Positions 32,885-44,192 of a stretch of 64,000 nucleotides of DNA are shown here, piece after piece (the first letter of the stretch is position 1; every line of letters starts with the position of its first letter). This DNA is from Candolleomyces eurysporus (lineage: Eukaryota > Basidiomycota > Agaricomycetes > Agaricales > Psathyrellaceae). The notes beneath the pieces were generated by a model, which had not been told where the DNA came from, made no database searches, and saw only the letters and a list, made by a program, of their open reading frames with translations. The stretch lies in NCBI GenBank assembly GCA_027579435.1, contig JANBPK010000809.1:186001-250000 (forward strand). Direction: 5' to 3'. The translations under genes and the position numbers were made by a program.

Positions 32885-34901
32885 ATGGCCCAAGTTATCG
32901 TTGTCGGTGGCGGTCTCGCCGGTCTCTCTGCTGCCCACACTCTTCTTGAGCGTGGAGCCAACGTTCTCCTTCTCGACAAGCAACCGTATGTTTTCCTTCC
33001 GCCTCAAGACACCCCTCTCGCTCACATTTCTCCAGTTTCATGGGTGGAAACTCTACCAAGGCCACCTCTGGTATCAACGGTGCGGGAACCAACACTCAGC
33101 GCCAACTCGGGATCCCCGATACCGCTGAGGTTTTCTTCGCCGACACCAAGAAATCCGTATGTATTTCCTCTCAACCGCAGACCCTCCTCGTTCTCACCTT
33201 TTGCTGTAGGCTCGCGACCTTGCACGAGATGACTTGATCCAAGTCCTCACTGGCCGCTCAGGAGATGCCGTCAACTGGCTTCAGGATAAGTTCCAACTCG
33301 ACCTCTCCAAAGTTGCCCGACTCGGTGGTCACAGCCAACCCCGTACACATCGCGGTGATGCTCAATTCCCTGGGATGGTGCGCTCATGCGTGATTCTTGG
33401 GGTTTTCTAGATTTTCACACTATTTTTAGGTCATCACCTACGCTCAGATGGAACGTCTCGAAGATCTCGCGGTCTCCAACCCCGAGCGTGTCAAGATCAT
33501 CAAGAAAGCTCGCGTCACAAAGCTCATCAAGGAAGAGTCTGGCGCTGTTGTTGGCGCTGAGTATACCCACAATGGCCAAACTCACACTGCCTACGGCCCC
33601 GTTGTCCTTGCTACTGGTGGCTACGCTGCCGACTTCACTGAGACTTCTCTCTTGAAGAAGCACCGTCCCGAATACTGGAACCTCCCCACCACCAACGGCG
33701 AGCACTGCACTGGTGATGGCCACAAGTTGGCTATGGCAGCCGGTGCTAACGCTGTCGACCTTGAGAAGGTTCAGGTTCACCCCACTGGTTTGGTTGACCC
33801 CAACGAGCCCGATGCCAAAGTCAAGTTCTTGGCCGCTGAGGCACTCCGTGGTGTCGGTGGTCTTCTCCTTGATAACACCGGTGCTCGGTTCGTTGACGAG
33901 CTTCAACACCGTGATTACGTTACTGGCAAGATGTGGGAGAACGGCAAGGTGAGTTTCAGTTGCCTTCGTTTGCATGAGCTTGCGCTGACGAAATCTGCAG
34001 TACCCCATCCGCCTTGTCCTCAATGGTACCGCTTCCAAGGAAATTGAGTGGCACTGCAAGCACTATGTTGGCCGTGGTCTCATGAAGCGTTTCGACAGCG
34101 GTGAGGCTCTCGCTAAGGAGTTCGGTGTCGCACCCGAAGTCCTCAAGAAGACCTTTGAGGACTACAACCAGAGCGTCCGAACCAAGAAAGACCCCTTCGG
34201 CAAGAAATTCTTCCAGGGCGAATGGAAGTTCGACGATTTCTTCAACGTCGCTATCATGACCCCTGTCCTCCACTACACCATGGGTGGTCTCGAAATCGAT
34301 GCCGAGTCTCGCGTTCTCAGCCAGACTGGCAAGCCCGTTCCTGGTCTCTTCGCTGCCGGTGAAGTCGCTGGTGGTGTTCACGGCGCGAACCGTCTAGGTG
34401 GTTCATCTCTACTCGGTTGCGTTGTCTTCGGTCGCGTGTCCGGTGATTCTGCTGCTGCATACCTGCTCCAGACACAGAGCCAGGCTGTGCGCAAGGCGGG
34501 TGGTCGTCTCGGTGCTCTCACTGGCCATCTCGACGCATCATCTTCACAACCCGCCCCTGCTGCATCTCCTGCCGCCCCCGCTGCCGCCCCTGTTGGCAAG
34601 GGACCATCTGGTGAATACACCGCTGAAGAGGTTGCCAAGCACAACAAGAAGGACGACGTGTGGGTCATCATCGACGGTCAAGTTCTTGACGTTACCTCTG
34701 TGAGTTGAGCTTCACTTTCGATTTAAACTCTTGACTGACCACTTGTTATCTCAGTTCCTTCCTGATCACCCTGGAGGAGAGAAGGCTATCCTGCTCTACG
34801 CCGGCCGAGATGCCACAGAGGAGTTCAACATGCTCCACGACGCGAAGGTTATCCCCAGATACGCTCCCGAGTCTGTCATTGGCAAGGTCAAGAAGCCATA
34901 G
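32885..34901 (+). CDS. OSM1: Soluble fumarate reductase with C-terminal cytochrome b5 domain
   Basis: Flavoprotein that reoxidises FADH2/NADH by reducing fumarate to succinate, as yeast Osm1/Frd1. The N-terminal FAD fold is [66 protein letters not shown] and MGGLEI mark the catalytic domain, and [14 protein letters not shown] is the C-terminal FAD contact. A Pro/Ala linker leads to a cytochrome b5 domain, [20 protein letters not shown], with heme ligands in DHPGGE and MLHDAK. No signal peptide or presequence, so probably cytosolic. Six exons. Codon use is strongly biased to C-ending codons, which suggests high expression and creates long antisense ORFs. Confidence 0.95.
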
Positions 34902-35203
34902 ATGTTGACCGCGGCTCAAATGTTGTAATATCCCTCTGTAATCAAAAGTAGCACCACATCTCTGCTTCTTGATAGCCTCCTGCATTACTTACCTCTATTG
35001 TTGCATTATTTATCTATTACCTATGAATATGGTGTATTCTAGTATCGGTCCTTCGATAACATCTCGTATTTTTAACACGTCATTGAGAATGACCGTGGCA
35101 ACCATGAGGTGGGCGTTTGCCACAAGTCGCGTTTTGTTGGTGATGGATGTCATCATAAAGAGAGGAAGGGAACACACGATGGAAGCCTTCCGTGAACCTA
35201 ACC
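34902..35203. other. Terminator of fumarate reductase and promoter of the dipeptidase
   Basis: About 300 bases; AT-rich just after the stop (CTATTGTTGCATTATTTATC), no recognisable element beyond that. Confidence 0.4.
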
Positions 35204-37455
35204 ATGCCGCGCTCGAGAAGCTCCAGCGGTTCGAGTTCTTCTAGCTCTTCCAGCGGCGGGAGCCAACAGCAGTCTTCTGGCAAGCAATCGTGGTGGCGAC
35301 GTAAAGTTGGCCAGAAACTCGGTTCTATGACTGGCACTGGCAGCAACCAACCGACTGAATCGCCGTCGACGTCGAGTCGGCTCTCCGAAGCAGGCAAAGC
35401 AGCAAGCAACGCTCTCATTCTCGGAGCCGCGCAGGCCATCCTTCCAGCCACGTCAAGCAGCAGTGATACTAGCAGTACGATGCCTCCAGCAAATACTCGC
35501 CCTTCGGAAACCTCTCCTTTGCTCAGTGCTCAAGGGAATGGTCATGATATCGAGCAGCAGCAGAACTCAACGTGCGACGCGAACCCAAAGAAGAGAGGGG
35601 TGGTTTGGGGGCTTTTGACACTGCTCTTTGCAGCTGCGTTGATTCTGATGTTGGGCTTTGAGGACAAGGTTGCTGATACCATTGGTCCTTGGCTGGGCTT
35701 GCTTCCCCATGATCCTGCCTTGGCTGCTTTGATTATCCTGGACCATGCTCCTGTTATCGTGCGTTTATGTTCTTTTCTCGTGTCTTGATGTTTTGTTTCT
35801 GACCACGGAGAATAGGACGGACATATCGGTGCGATATACTGAACATACAGCCGTCGATAGCCTTACTCACAGACGCCTTTTTTTGAATTCAGATTTACCT
35901 ATTCGCATTCGCTATCAATATCGAAATAATGTCACCGCTGTGGACTTGGAGAAGCCGATGTCTGGCCACGTTGATATCCCTCGCCTTCGGAAAGGCAAAG
36001 TGGGGGCATTCTTTTGGTGAGTGCATGTGCGTCGTCAGGACGCGGAAATGAACTCATGGTCCCCTTCATTCATCCCTATCTATACGTACACATGACGTGA
36101 ACACGCTTCTGTACGTGTAGGTCGACCTATGTTCGGTGTGGCGACCCCAAGATTGAAGGCAAAGACTTTTTGGGTGCGACCTGGAGGGTCAGGTACGAGC
36201 CCACATTTGACATTGTGGATGCAATTCGTTGACCTGGCCTCAGGGACACACTGGAACAAATTGACGTTTCCAAACTTTTGATTGCAAAGTACCCTGGAGT
36301 AGGTCCTGGTGGATTTGCTCGTGTCTACGTTGACTGATGAAACCTATCCTAGACCTTTAAACTTGCGCTCAATGCTGCTGATGTCGAGTCTGCAATCTCG
36401 ACGGGGAAGATTGCTAGTCTTCTGGGTGTCGAAGGGTGAGATGAGCGTCTTGTTTGCTAGGCAAGCTGCTAATGTCCCCCTCTGTTTCTTCAGCGGACAT
36501 CAGCTTGGCAATTCAATTGCAGTACTCCGCCAGTACCATGATCTGGGCGTTCGCTATCTTACCTTGACCCACACTTGCCATAATGCATTTGCAGATTCGT
36601 GTGGCTTCGAACCAGGAATGATCCCTTTGCACAACGGATTGAGGTTGGCACTCCTTTCGATCCAGAGACTTAAAAACTCTTGGCTGACTTGCGAAAACAG
36701 TCCGCTCGGTGTAACTCTCGTAGAGGAAATGAATCGTCTCGGTGTTCTGGTCGACCTCTCACATACCTCCGATGCAACGGCGAAGCATGCGATCAAGGTC
36801 TCCAAAGCCCCCGTCATCTGGTCTCACTCCTCCGCGCGCGCTGTTCATAACGTGCCGCGGAACGTTCCTGACGACGTTCTCGCGCTAATTGGAAAGGGTG
36901 AAAACCAGACCGACGCTGTAGTCATGGTAGGCGCACCATTAACTCCACAGATGGTTGAGGAGGAGACCTAACGTCACTGACTTCTCCTTCAGGTTAACTT
37001 TGCTCCGTTCTTTGTTGCTCAGCCTGGCAAGGCAGATGTAAAAGCTGTCGCAGACCATGTAGAACACATCGCCAATGTGACGAGCAAGGTTCAGTACGTA
37101 TTGATGCCCCGTCCTAAAACCAAGCACAACATTGATTGACTGCATTCAGTGTCGGCATTGGCAGCGACTTTGACGGTATTGGGGAAGTTCCAGCCGGCCT
37201 CGAAGATGTCTCCAAGTACCCAGCTTTGGTAAGTCCGACACGGAAAAAAAGCTTAGATTCGTACCACAAAGCTGACTCGGTGAATCATAGATCGCAGAAC
37301 TCTATTCTCGCGGATGGACCAAGTACGAGCTTGGTGGATTGACCGGAGGCAATTTGCTTCGCGTTCTCCGAAAGGCAGAGCAAGTTGCTCATGAATTGCA
37401 AATTGCTGGAACACCGCCGAAGTTCGACATTTACGACAAGCGCGTCGATTTGTAA
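35204..37455 (+). CDS. Membrane dipeptidase, peptidase family M19
   Basis: Zinc dipeptidase facing the lumen or outside. The cytosolic N-terminus is Ser/Gln-rich and contains a SETSPLLS motif; a signal anchor follows (VVWGLLTLLFAAALILMLGF). The metal site starts at DGHIDLPIR, assembled across a 13-base exon (35816-35828), and continues with GVEGGHQLGNSIAVLRQYHD, RYLTLTHTCHNAFADSC, GVLVDLSHTSD and PVIWSHSSARAVH. The end has VGIGSDFDGIGEVPAGLED and GGLTGGNLLRVLRKAE. All expected His/Glu/Asp ligands are visible. Eight or nine exons; one intron (after HNGL) keeps the frame open. Converges with G-alpha 2. Confidence 0.9.
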
Positions 37456-37631
37456 TGTTCGTTCAGGACTGCGTCCGGGCTAGGCTTGTCTGTTTTTTCT
37501 ATTTAAATCGAAGGACTATGTACATAGGCAAATGCTGGTATCTATCAGAACCGGGTAGTAGTTAGTAATTGTGTTGGTATTAAAACATTAACGGTCGTGG
37601 TAAGCTCATAAAGGTATCGACGTCAAAGGTG

Positions 37632-39618
37632 TCACAAAAGGCCAGTATTCACGAAGTCACTTCGGAGAATGGCGCCTTGAACTAGGAACAGAATGAGATC
37701 TCAATTGTTGTAACAAATGAAGAAGTGTTGCCTACCCGCTGCTAATGTCTGGCTCGTTGCTTCTGTGTTCTGTTTGGGAAATCAGGGTTTACTTCTTTCA
37801 TTGTCCACCGATGAACAATACTTACCACAACTGATGTGAAATGAGAGATGAATTCTCGCCCGGGTGTAGTATTGGTGAAATAGAGCCGTTTGAATAGTTT
37901 TTTGAACCCTAAAACATGTTAGTTTGTTATCTTAATACAATGATGATTTATCTCCCGCTTACAGTTGGCAACCGTGTCGTAATCGTTGCTTTTGTCGCGG
38001 AATTCCGGGATGTGCTGGTTTACTTGAATTCCACTTTCCAATTTCTTTTTCAAGATATCGGTTTTGTTCATGAACAAGATCTAAGGGTCGCATTCAGAAA
38101 TGAATTCTATGAGAAGATTTCAACCCACTTACGATTTGAACCTTGGCCAAGAGTTTGTTGGAGCACACCGTTTTCCAAAGCATAAAAGTATCCTCTAAAC
38201 GGTTAACCCTTGGGTCTTCCGCAAGGGTCTCATCGAAAGATGATAAAGGAGCCAGGAAAATCAGCGCCGTGATTTCCTTAAAATAGGGAATCCATGCGGC
38301 TCTCTGTCACCAGCGTGTTAGGAAGCGCCTGATAGTCAGATATGATGATGGAGAACTCACAGAAGTTCGTACGCCTACGTGAAATCAGCATCAGTATCCA
38401 TGGCCGGTCAAGCAAAGTCAGATGGAACTTACCCGCAACATCGTAAATGATCCAGTCGACGGCGGTATGATTGCCTGAAAATAAATGGTGGGGAGAGTAA
38501 GGCTGAGAGATCGATGTCGAGAAACACGGAACGCACCCCGGTCGAGAGTAAATGTGTATTCTTGTACACCAGTAGTCCGCAGTCGCGCCCGTACAATATC
38601 ACGATCTGAAGGCTCATAATTCGGTGAGAGAATGCGATCGATATCATTCAAGAAGCTGCCATTTTGTGCTTTAGCATGAGTATCAAACTAATTTGAATGA
38701 CCGACTTACAATCCTGGTGAATCTTCTAGACTGGCTTCTCGGTTCTTGAGAACCGATCGCACACTCTTGTCGTTCCACATGAGAAGAATATCATCTCTGC
38801 AACTGCTGATGACTTGGAAGGCCTTGCGTTGGGTTTCCGACTCCTTCCCTTGTGAAGGATTACGAATGCGGTCCAAGATATCTTTCCATCCTGATGAAGA
38901 ACGGACAGCGAATTCCTGGATTCTCGATGGGTTGAACTGAGGACCATTATCGCCTGCTTCGCTGGGATCTTCTACTTCGGAAGCTCCAGATCCCAAAAGC
39001 ATTTTCAAGTCTCGCTCGATTTGACGCAAGACGCCAAGCCTTCTGATGATATTGCGATGGGTTTCCTTCAGTGGGGTCAATGGTTGTGCCTTCTTCCCCG
39101 AGCCCTGCGACTCGGTGGCCAAGAGCTCTGCACTCTCCATCGTTTCGCTGAGAATGTCAACCACAGTGGTGACGGATTTTACAAGGTTCAGCAGGATAAC
39201 GGCTCTCCACGAGGTGCGTTCCTCTGACCAAGCTTTTTGTGCGTATGTCATCTGGAAGTCTGTCGAAGAGATCAGGGCCCCGAACGGTACAACTTACCAA
39301 GATAGTATACTTACTCTTAATTGTTGTTGACTTGCCTGGAGGGAAAAAGCGAGGACTAAGTCTCTCGAGTATAAGGCATGCAACAGAGACGTACCACTCA
39401 TGCTCTGACCCAGGACCAATACTTGGACCGCGTCCTTCCGCTTCTTCAATGCTATTTTCGCCAGCTTCAGCTCTGCATCAATCCTTCGACTGACTTGCAA
39501 AGCTTCTGCCTCCTCCCTTTCCCGCTTCGCTCGTTGTTCCGAAGTTTCATTAGGCGGTGGCGCCATAGCCAGAGTCAGAGGGTCGAGGGAGTCATTGTGC
39601 TTGTGTTTGGGAGCCATC
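37632..39618 (-). CDS. Atypical heterotrimeric G-protein alpha subunit 2
   Basis: Paralogue of the subunit at 25988-28285. Start MAPKHKHNDSLDPLTLAMAP, with the same PPPNETxEQR leader. P-loop GQSMSGKSTTIKNFQMTYAQ, split by introns. The helical domain is large and carries ILSETMESAELLATE. Switch I is RARLRTTGVQEYTF (both Thr kept), switch II is DVAGVRTSRAAWIPYFK, with Val at the catalytic Gln position and a 14-base exon (38361-38374). NKTD is the specificity motif; HFTSVVNTEATSQTLAAVQG then AILRSDFVNTGLL is the C-terminus, recovered through two short exons. No myristoylation or C-terminal Cys signal. Confidence 0.85.
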
Positions 39619-40624
39619 GCGATAGTAGGGAGAACAAAAAAAACAGTGGAGTGATGTGGCAAAGGGGAGGAAATGTTTGACGAGAGAAGCTACTTATTCA
39701 TTTCGCTTCCTTCGCGGATGACCCTGGGGTCTATACTGAGCAAATACGTATGTTGTGAAAGATCGGGCTTGCGAGATCTCAAGCTAGCGTCGGAACCGTC
39801 GGCGGCAGACGAGTTCCCAACGGACTTTTGGTTATCACCAAGGCAGCAGGAGCCCATGCAGGGCCATATGGGCCGTCCCCTCGAAATTTACGAGGTCCAG
39901 GCGAGAGGATGCGTAGGTCACGGCCTGACCATACGGCATATGTGGGTACCCTATACATAAACGTTTCAGCATCGGAACGAGGGCTCTCTACTTACCCCGA
40001 ACATTCCGCAATTTTTTCGAAGAGCGACACACGCTATATATCCGTGCCGCTGCGGGACTAAAAATCTAATTGCAAAAAGAGCAAGAACCTGCATTCGTCA
40101 TGATCGTCGGTCGCTGTGATGGAACTCCAATGTTTTCCCATGAGATTCTCAAGCTCTATGGCTCGATCGAGGACTTGTCCGAACGCTTTTCCTACACTTT
40201 TGAGACTGAGACTTGACCTTCTGTGCTTCCAAACTGTCTGCTAAAGGGTGTGCTCAGGCTAGACAGCGCCTAGCACTAGCCGTTATCCCTGTCGTCAGGA
40301 CCCGTTGGCGTTCTCAATCATTTGATGGAGACGGCGGCGGTGACCAATGGGGAGGGCGGCTGAGGGCGGTTGGGGTCGGCGACAATTATTGCAATGTGAC
40401 CATCCAGGGTCCGAAATTTTTGGATCACACTCGAACGGATTTCCACACCATGGTCTGCAGGCCCTGTGCAGGGCGAATGCATTAATATTGGGTAACCAGC
40501 AGAAATAACCATGATCCCCTGTGTTACATACATTGGATCTCGCGGAACAAAAAAAAGAAAACAGAACATAGATACGAATCAATCGTATGAGAACACCCAA
40601 ATAACTCCAACAAAAGAGAGATGA
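39619..40624. other. Intergenic spacer upstream of G-alpha 2
   Basis: About 1 kb. No convincing ORF; includes a purine/pyrimidine-rich stretch (AAAAAAAAGAAAACAGAAC near 40548-40567) that is probably the VTS1 3' untranslated region on the minus strand. No RNA gene seen. Confidence 0.45.
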
Positions 40625-42167
40625 CTACGCTTCAACAGCAGCAGGCTTGGCTTCGGCAACTGTGGTATCAGCAGCAGCAGGTGACGGAATGCTGGGAGCG
40701 GCGCTCTTGGGGCCATTCGAGCTCGTCTCCCAGGCTGGGGTGAAGATAGGAGAGTTGATAGAGAGCTTGGATCGGTTAGTAGGGACGGCACTGTGTGGGA
40801 CAGCTGGGATACCCTCAGGGAGCTTGGGGAGGCTGGTGTTCACTGTGCTGGTAGGAGTAGCACTGCTAGGATCCTCGAGGCCCATCGTCTTGCGAGCATG
40901 CTCGAAGGTCCTCAACAAGCGACGACGTGCACCGAGAGCCGCGACACCCCTGGCTTCCAGGCCAGCATCGTCGATGTTGACCAGGTCTTGCCAGGTGAGG
41001 CCTTCAAAGCAGGTAGTGTATTTGTGGAGACGGAGACTGCGAAGCCATCCGGGAATGTCCTCCAACATCTCCGGCTTGAAGTCCTCAGGCTTGGGCGAAT
41101 CAACCGACGGACTATCGAGTCCGGCGCTCTTCAACCCAGCGCTCTTGAGGGCGCTCGGGCGGAGGCCAGTGCGCAAGGCGCTTGCAGGATAGCGAGCACT
41201 AGTGGGAGTGCGCCAGCTAGCGGTTCCAGGAGCGCCCTTCTTGATCGCTTTCTGGGCGGGATTGGCTGGAGCGCCGGTGGGCTGAACCAGACCGCTCATG
41301 ATGAGCTGGACGGCGAGCAATTGAGCTTCAGGCGAAAGTCCGGCATTCGCAAGCATGTTAAGGGTATAAGGATTCATCATGCTCAAACCGGGGGCGGTGG
41401 AGCTACTACTGTCTGCAGCCCCTTCCGTCTTCTGGAAGAGAGGGAGTAGAGGGGTATTGCCAGCATTGGTCGAGTTTGTCCAGGTGCTCGGATCTTGAAG
41501 ATTGAGAGCAAGGGTGCGCTCATCAGCATCCGATTCCTTCGTCGCAGTAAGCGGAGTCGGGGTTGCCGGAGAGCCAAGGCTGGGAAGGTTGAGACTAGGT
41601 GGGCGCATCGACAATTTGGCAAGCTTGGGCTTGGAATCGAGCGGTGCAGCTGAAGAACATTATCAGTGATTGTTCAGGTGCCCGCAATGAAGATACTAAC
41701 AGCTAGGGGCAGGCGTCTCATCGAATCGAGCCAAACGCTGAATTGTTGAGCCATAGAAGCGGAGTTGATCTTGCGTCGAGGTCTGGATCAGGTGGTATAC
41801 GGTAGCCGTACGCTCGCTGGGAGTCAGAACCTTATACCCTGGGAAGTGGTCGCTATCAGCACAATGTTATTGTTCAGCGTAGAAACCAGACCTACATTGC
41901 TCAACGGTGCCGAGCTCCTCCTTATACTTGGGATTGAGCGAAATCTTTGCGACATCGCCCTAGAGGAGAACAAGGGTTAAAACGATCCAATACCTTATAT
42001 CTAGAGATCGATACTGACCAACATGGACTCGTATTTCTCAAAGCCCTTGATCCATTGCTCGAAGCCATCGGTGTCAGAGGAGGCAGCTTGGCCAGAAGCT
42101 GCAGGAGGGGCCGCGCCAACGCCANGGGACANGGGGCGGCCTGAAGGGCGAATTCAATGTTCGACAT
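40625..42167 (-). CDS. VTS1: SAM-domain RNA-binding protein VTS1 (Smaug family)
   Basis: Post-transcriptional regulator that binds stem-loop elements and recruits deadenylase. The N-terminal conserved region reads DGFEQWIKGFEKYESMLGDV, LNPKYKEELGTVEQWFKVLT and AERTATVYHLIQTS-like SERTATVYHLIQTSTQDQL. A long disordered middle follows (SPEAQLLAVQLIMSGLVQP). The SAM domain is EDIPGWLRSLRLHKYTTCFE then GLTWQDLVNIDDAGLEARGV and AALGARRRLLRTFE, with the basic RNA-contact helix. Ns at 42125 and 42132 must both be deleted for MSNIEFALQAAPVPGVG to join the rest. The ATG at 42167 is the first in that frame. Confidence 0.88.
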
Positions 42168-42405
42168 TGGGAGATTTCAGTGTGGGGGGGGTAGTGTGCT
42201 GGGGGTACCAAGGACNAAAAAAACCTCCATTGCTTCGGGCGTTGCTTTTATCGAGTGCAGAGCGTATCATGACAACAAGATTGATGCCCACATCACAGGC
42301 TGTGTTCGTATCATGATGGATTTCCCACTGATGTTGGGCGGCTGGAATCAAAATCTATACTTGATCTATACAGGGTACACAGCGGGTGCACAGGCAATGG
42401 ACAGG

Positions 42406-44034
42406 CTACAAACGTGTCTGATTAGAGTACCGAGAATCTCTCTGGTACGCTGGCCAGAGGGTGCGCTCGATAAAATTACTAAACGTACTACCGGGAGTGC
42501 CGACAAAAAGGTCAGAGCGGGCAACGACGATGGCTTCCACGAAGGGAACAAGGTGTTGATAGAGGTTAACGCCGTCAATTGGGTTCTTGGCCAGGTGTAA
42601 GGACTTTAGCTCTTCCCGGAAGTCGGACAGAAAGTAGAGGCAAGGGAATGTACGGCGAAATAGGACAAGCAAGGGATCTGACCGTGGATGTTGCAGGTCG
42701 GTGGACACGAAGATGGAATGAGGCAATCCTTGAACTTTCGACTTGGTTTGATGACCATCACGCTTGGCGGGCGGGTTAACAAGACAAGACCTAAGAGGTC
42801 GACCTATGATGGCGTTTGTCGGGGTGGATGAGCTGGGATGGGAAGTATTTCCTCTAGAGGATATCTCGATTTGCTGGATTTCGATAGCGGTGTAGCCTAA
42901 TCGAAGCAGGAGGTCGTACCATGAGTTTCGAACGATTTCTGTTCGTCGTTCCGCAAAGCGCCCATCACCTAGGCGCAGATGGAGGCCAATGTATCGACGG
43001 GGCAGTTGTCCAACAATCTTGTTAGCGATTGCATTGACCGTACCGTGTCGAACCACCATGCTCGTGCGAATTCGATTGAGGATTGCGGTGCCTTCTCCCG
43101 CTAGAAGCAACCGGCTGGTGCCAAACAGGGTTCCGAGTTGGAGGAACTTCTGGTGAGTTTGGCGCAGCCGTGATATGTGCAAGTGTTCGCTGTACTTGCC
43201 AGTCGGCAGTGGAGTAGCGAGCTCGTCGTCCACAAACCGATATTGGTATGGTAATCCGTCTCGGATCTGGAGAGTTGTGCCAGAGTTCAGGTCAGGGAGG
43301 TTGGAATTGGAAGAAGGCGCTAAAGTGTCGAGGAAGATGATTTCTCGCTGGTCCTCAAATTCAGAAAGATCGAATAATTGGTTCCATGGCAGGATTGTTG
43401 AATCGAAATAGTCAAGGCACTCGAGGGGTAGTGAAATGAAGGAGGGGGTGGCGGCACAGTGCTCATGTCCTTCGGATGTAGAGAGTTCCATGCTGCGATA
43501 TAACGTATCGAATGGGAGATAGCGAATAGGTTTGGTACCAAATCGGATAGGAGGGACGAGGAGTGTCCTGTTGAGGAGCCGTGCCAAAGCCAAAGCATTT
43601 TCCAGGGCAATTCGCTGGTTATGCACACCGCTGTGAGGCAAATAGGCCAAAAATGATCTATTAATCGATACTTCGTGTTGAGGAAGTTTGTAGTGGTGAG
43701 GTGCGAAGACTTGTATAGGTCCATTAGCCTGTGCGAGAGGTTCCTTCCACGAAATGAGCCCCCACCTCGAAGCGAAGAGATAATAAGCAAAGGCGAAGCA
43801 GGTGACACAAGCCATCGTTAGAGTCGCCAGGAGAACGACCAGGCTCTGGTTCAATTTATTCGCGGCTGGGGTGCGTGGTTTTACCGGCATGTGCTGACCA
43901 TTGGAGGCCCTGCTAAAATCAAGCGGGGAAACCGGAAGGCGTGATGCACGCATCCTGTACCCGCCACGTTCCAGAGAGACAGAAGGAGAGGCGTCTGCCG
44001 TGAATGAGCCTCGAGGTGCACGGAAAGGACGCAT
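42406..44034 (-). CDS. Type II membrane O-fucosyltransferase-like glycosyltransferase
   Basis: Single-exon ORF of 542 residues. A basic cytosolic N-terminus leads to a signal anchor (SLVVLLATLTMACVTCFAFA). The luminal domain has family features of GDP-fucose protein O-fucosyltransferases: NQRIALENALALARLLNRTL, LLVPPIRFGT, RRYIGLHLRLGDGRFAE (HxRxGD-like nucleotide-sugar site), HSIFVSTDLQHPR and SDLFVGTPGSTFSNFIERTL near the end. Fungal members of this family are poorly characterised, so donor and acceptor are unproven. Divergent from the HAD gene with 158 bases between ATGs. Confidence 0.8.
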   Translation of the reverse strand: MRPFRAPRGSFTADASPSVSLERGGYRMRASRLPVSPLDFSRASNGQHMPVKPRTPAANKLNQSLVVLLATLTMACVTCFAFAYYLFASRWGLISWKEPLAQANGPIQVFAPHHYKLPQHEVSINRSFLAYLPHSGVHNQRIALENALALARLLNRTLLVPPIRFGTKPIRYLPFDTLYRSMELSTSEGHEHCAATPSFISLPLECLDYFDSTILPWNQLFDLSEFEDQREIIFLDTLAPSSNSNLPDLNSGTTLQIRDGLPYQYRFVDDELATPLPTGKYSEHLHISRLRQTHQKFLQLGTLFGTSRLLLAGEGTAILNRIRTSMVVRHGTVNAIANKIVGQLPRRYIGLHLRLGDGRFAERRTEIVRNSWYDLLLRLGYTAIEIQQIEISSRGNTSHPSSSTPTNAIIGRPLRSCLVNPPAKRDGHQTKSKVQGLPHSIFVSTDLQHPRSDPLLVLFRRTFPCLYFLSDFREELKSLHLAKNPIDGVNLYQHLVPFVEAIVVARSDLFVGTPGSTFSNFIERTLWPAYQRDSRYSNQTRL

Positions 44035-44192
44035 AGTAGCGGGAGAGGGCGACTTGAAAGCTGAGTAGCCTCGAATTCAAGCGTGAGGTCAACGGTGGCC
44101 CCACCAGTGCAAATAAGTGCAAAGCTGGACACGCCCTGGGTTGGGTCGAAAACGGTATTCAGCGCTCCAACTCCACGCTTTAGCCGCCCAAA

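Noticed and set aside
33415..34059. 214-residue minus-strand ORF opposite the fumarate reductase
   Set aside because: It is an antisense shadow produced by strong codon bias (few TTA/CTA/TCA) in the sense gene; it has no domain and no promoter.
42144..42155. AAGGGCGAATTC, identical to a junction found in common TA-cloning vectors, next to two Ns
   Set aside because: On the minus strand it reads in frame as part of the VTS1 start (IEFAL), and no further vector sequence follows, so a chance match is the better explanation.
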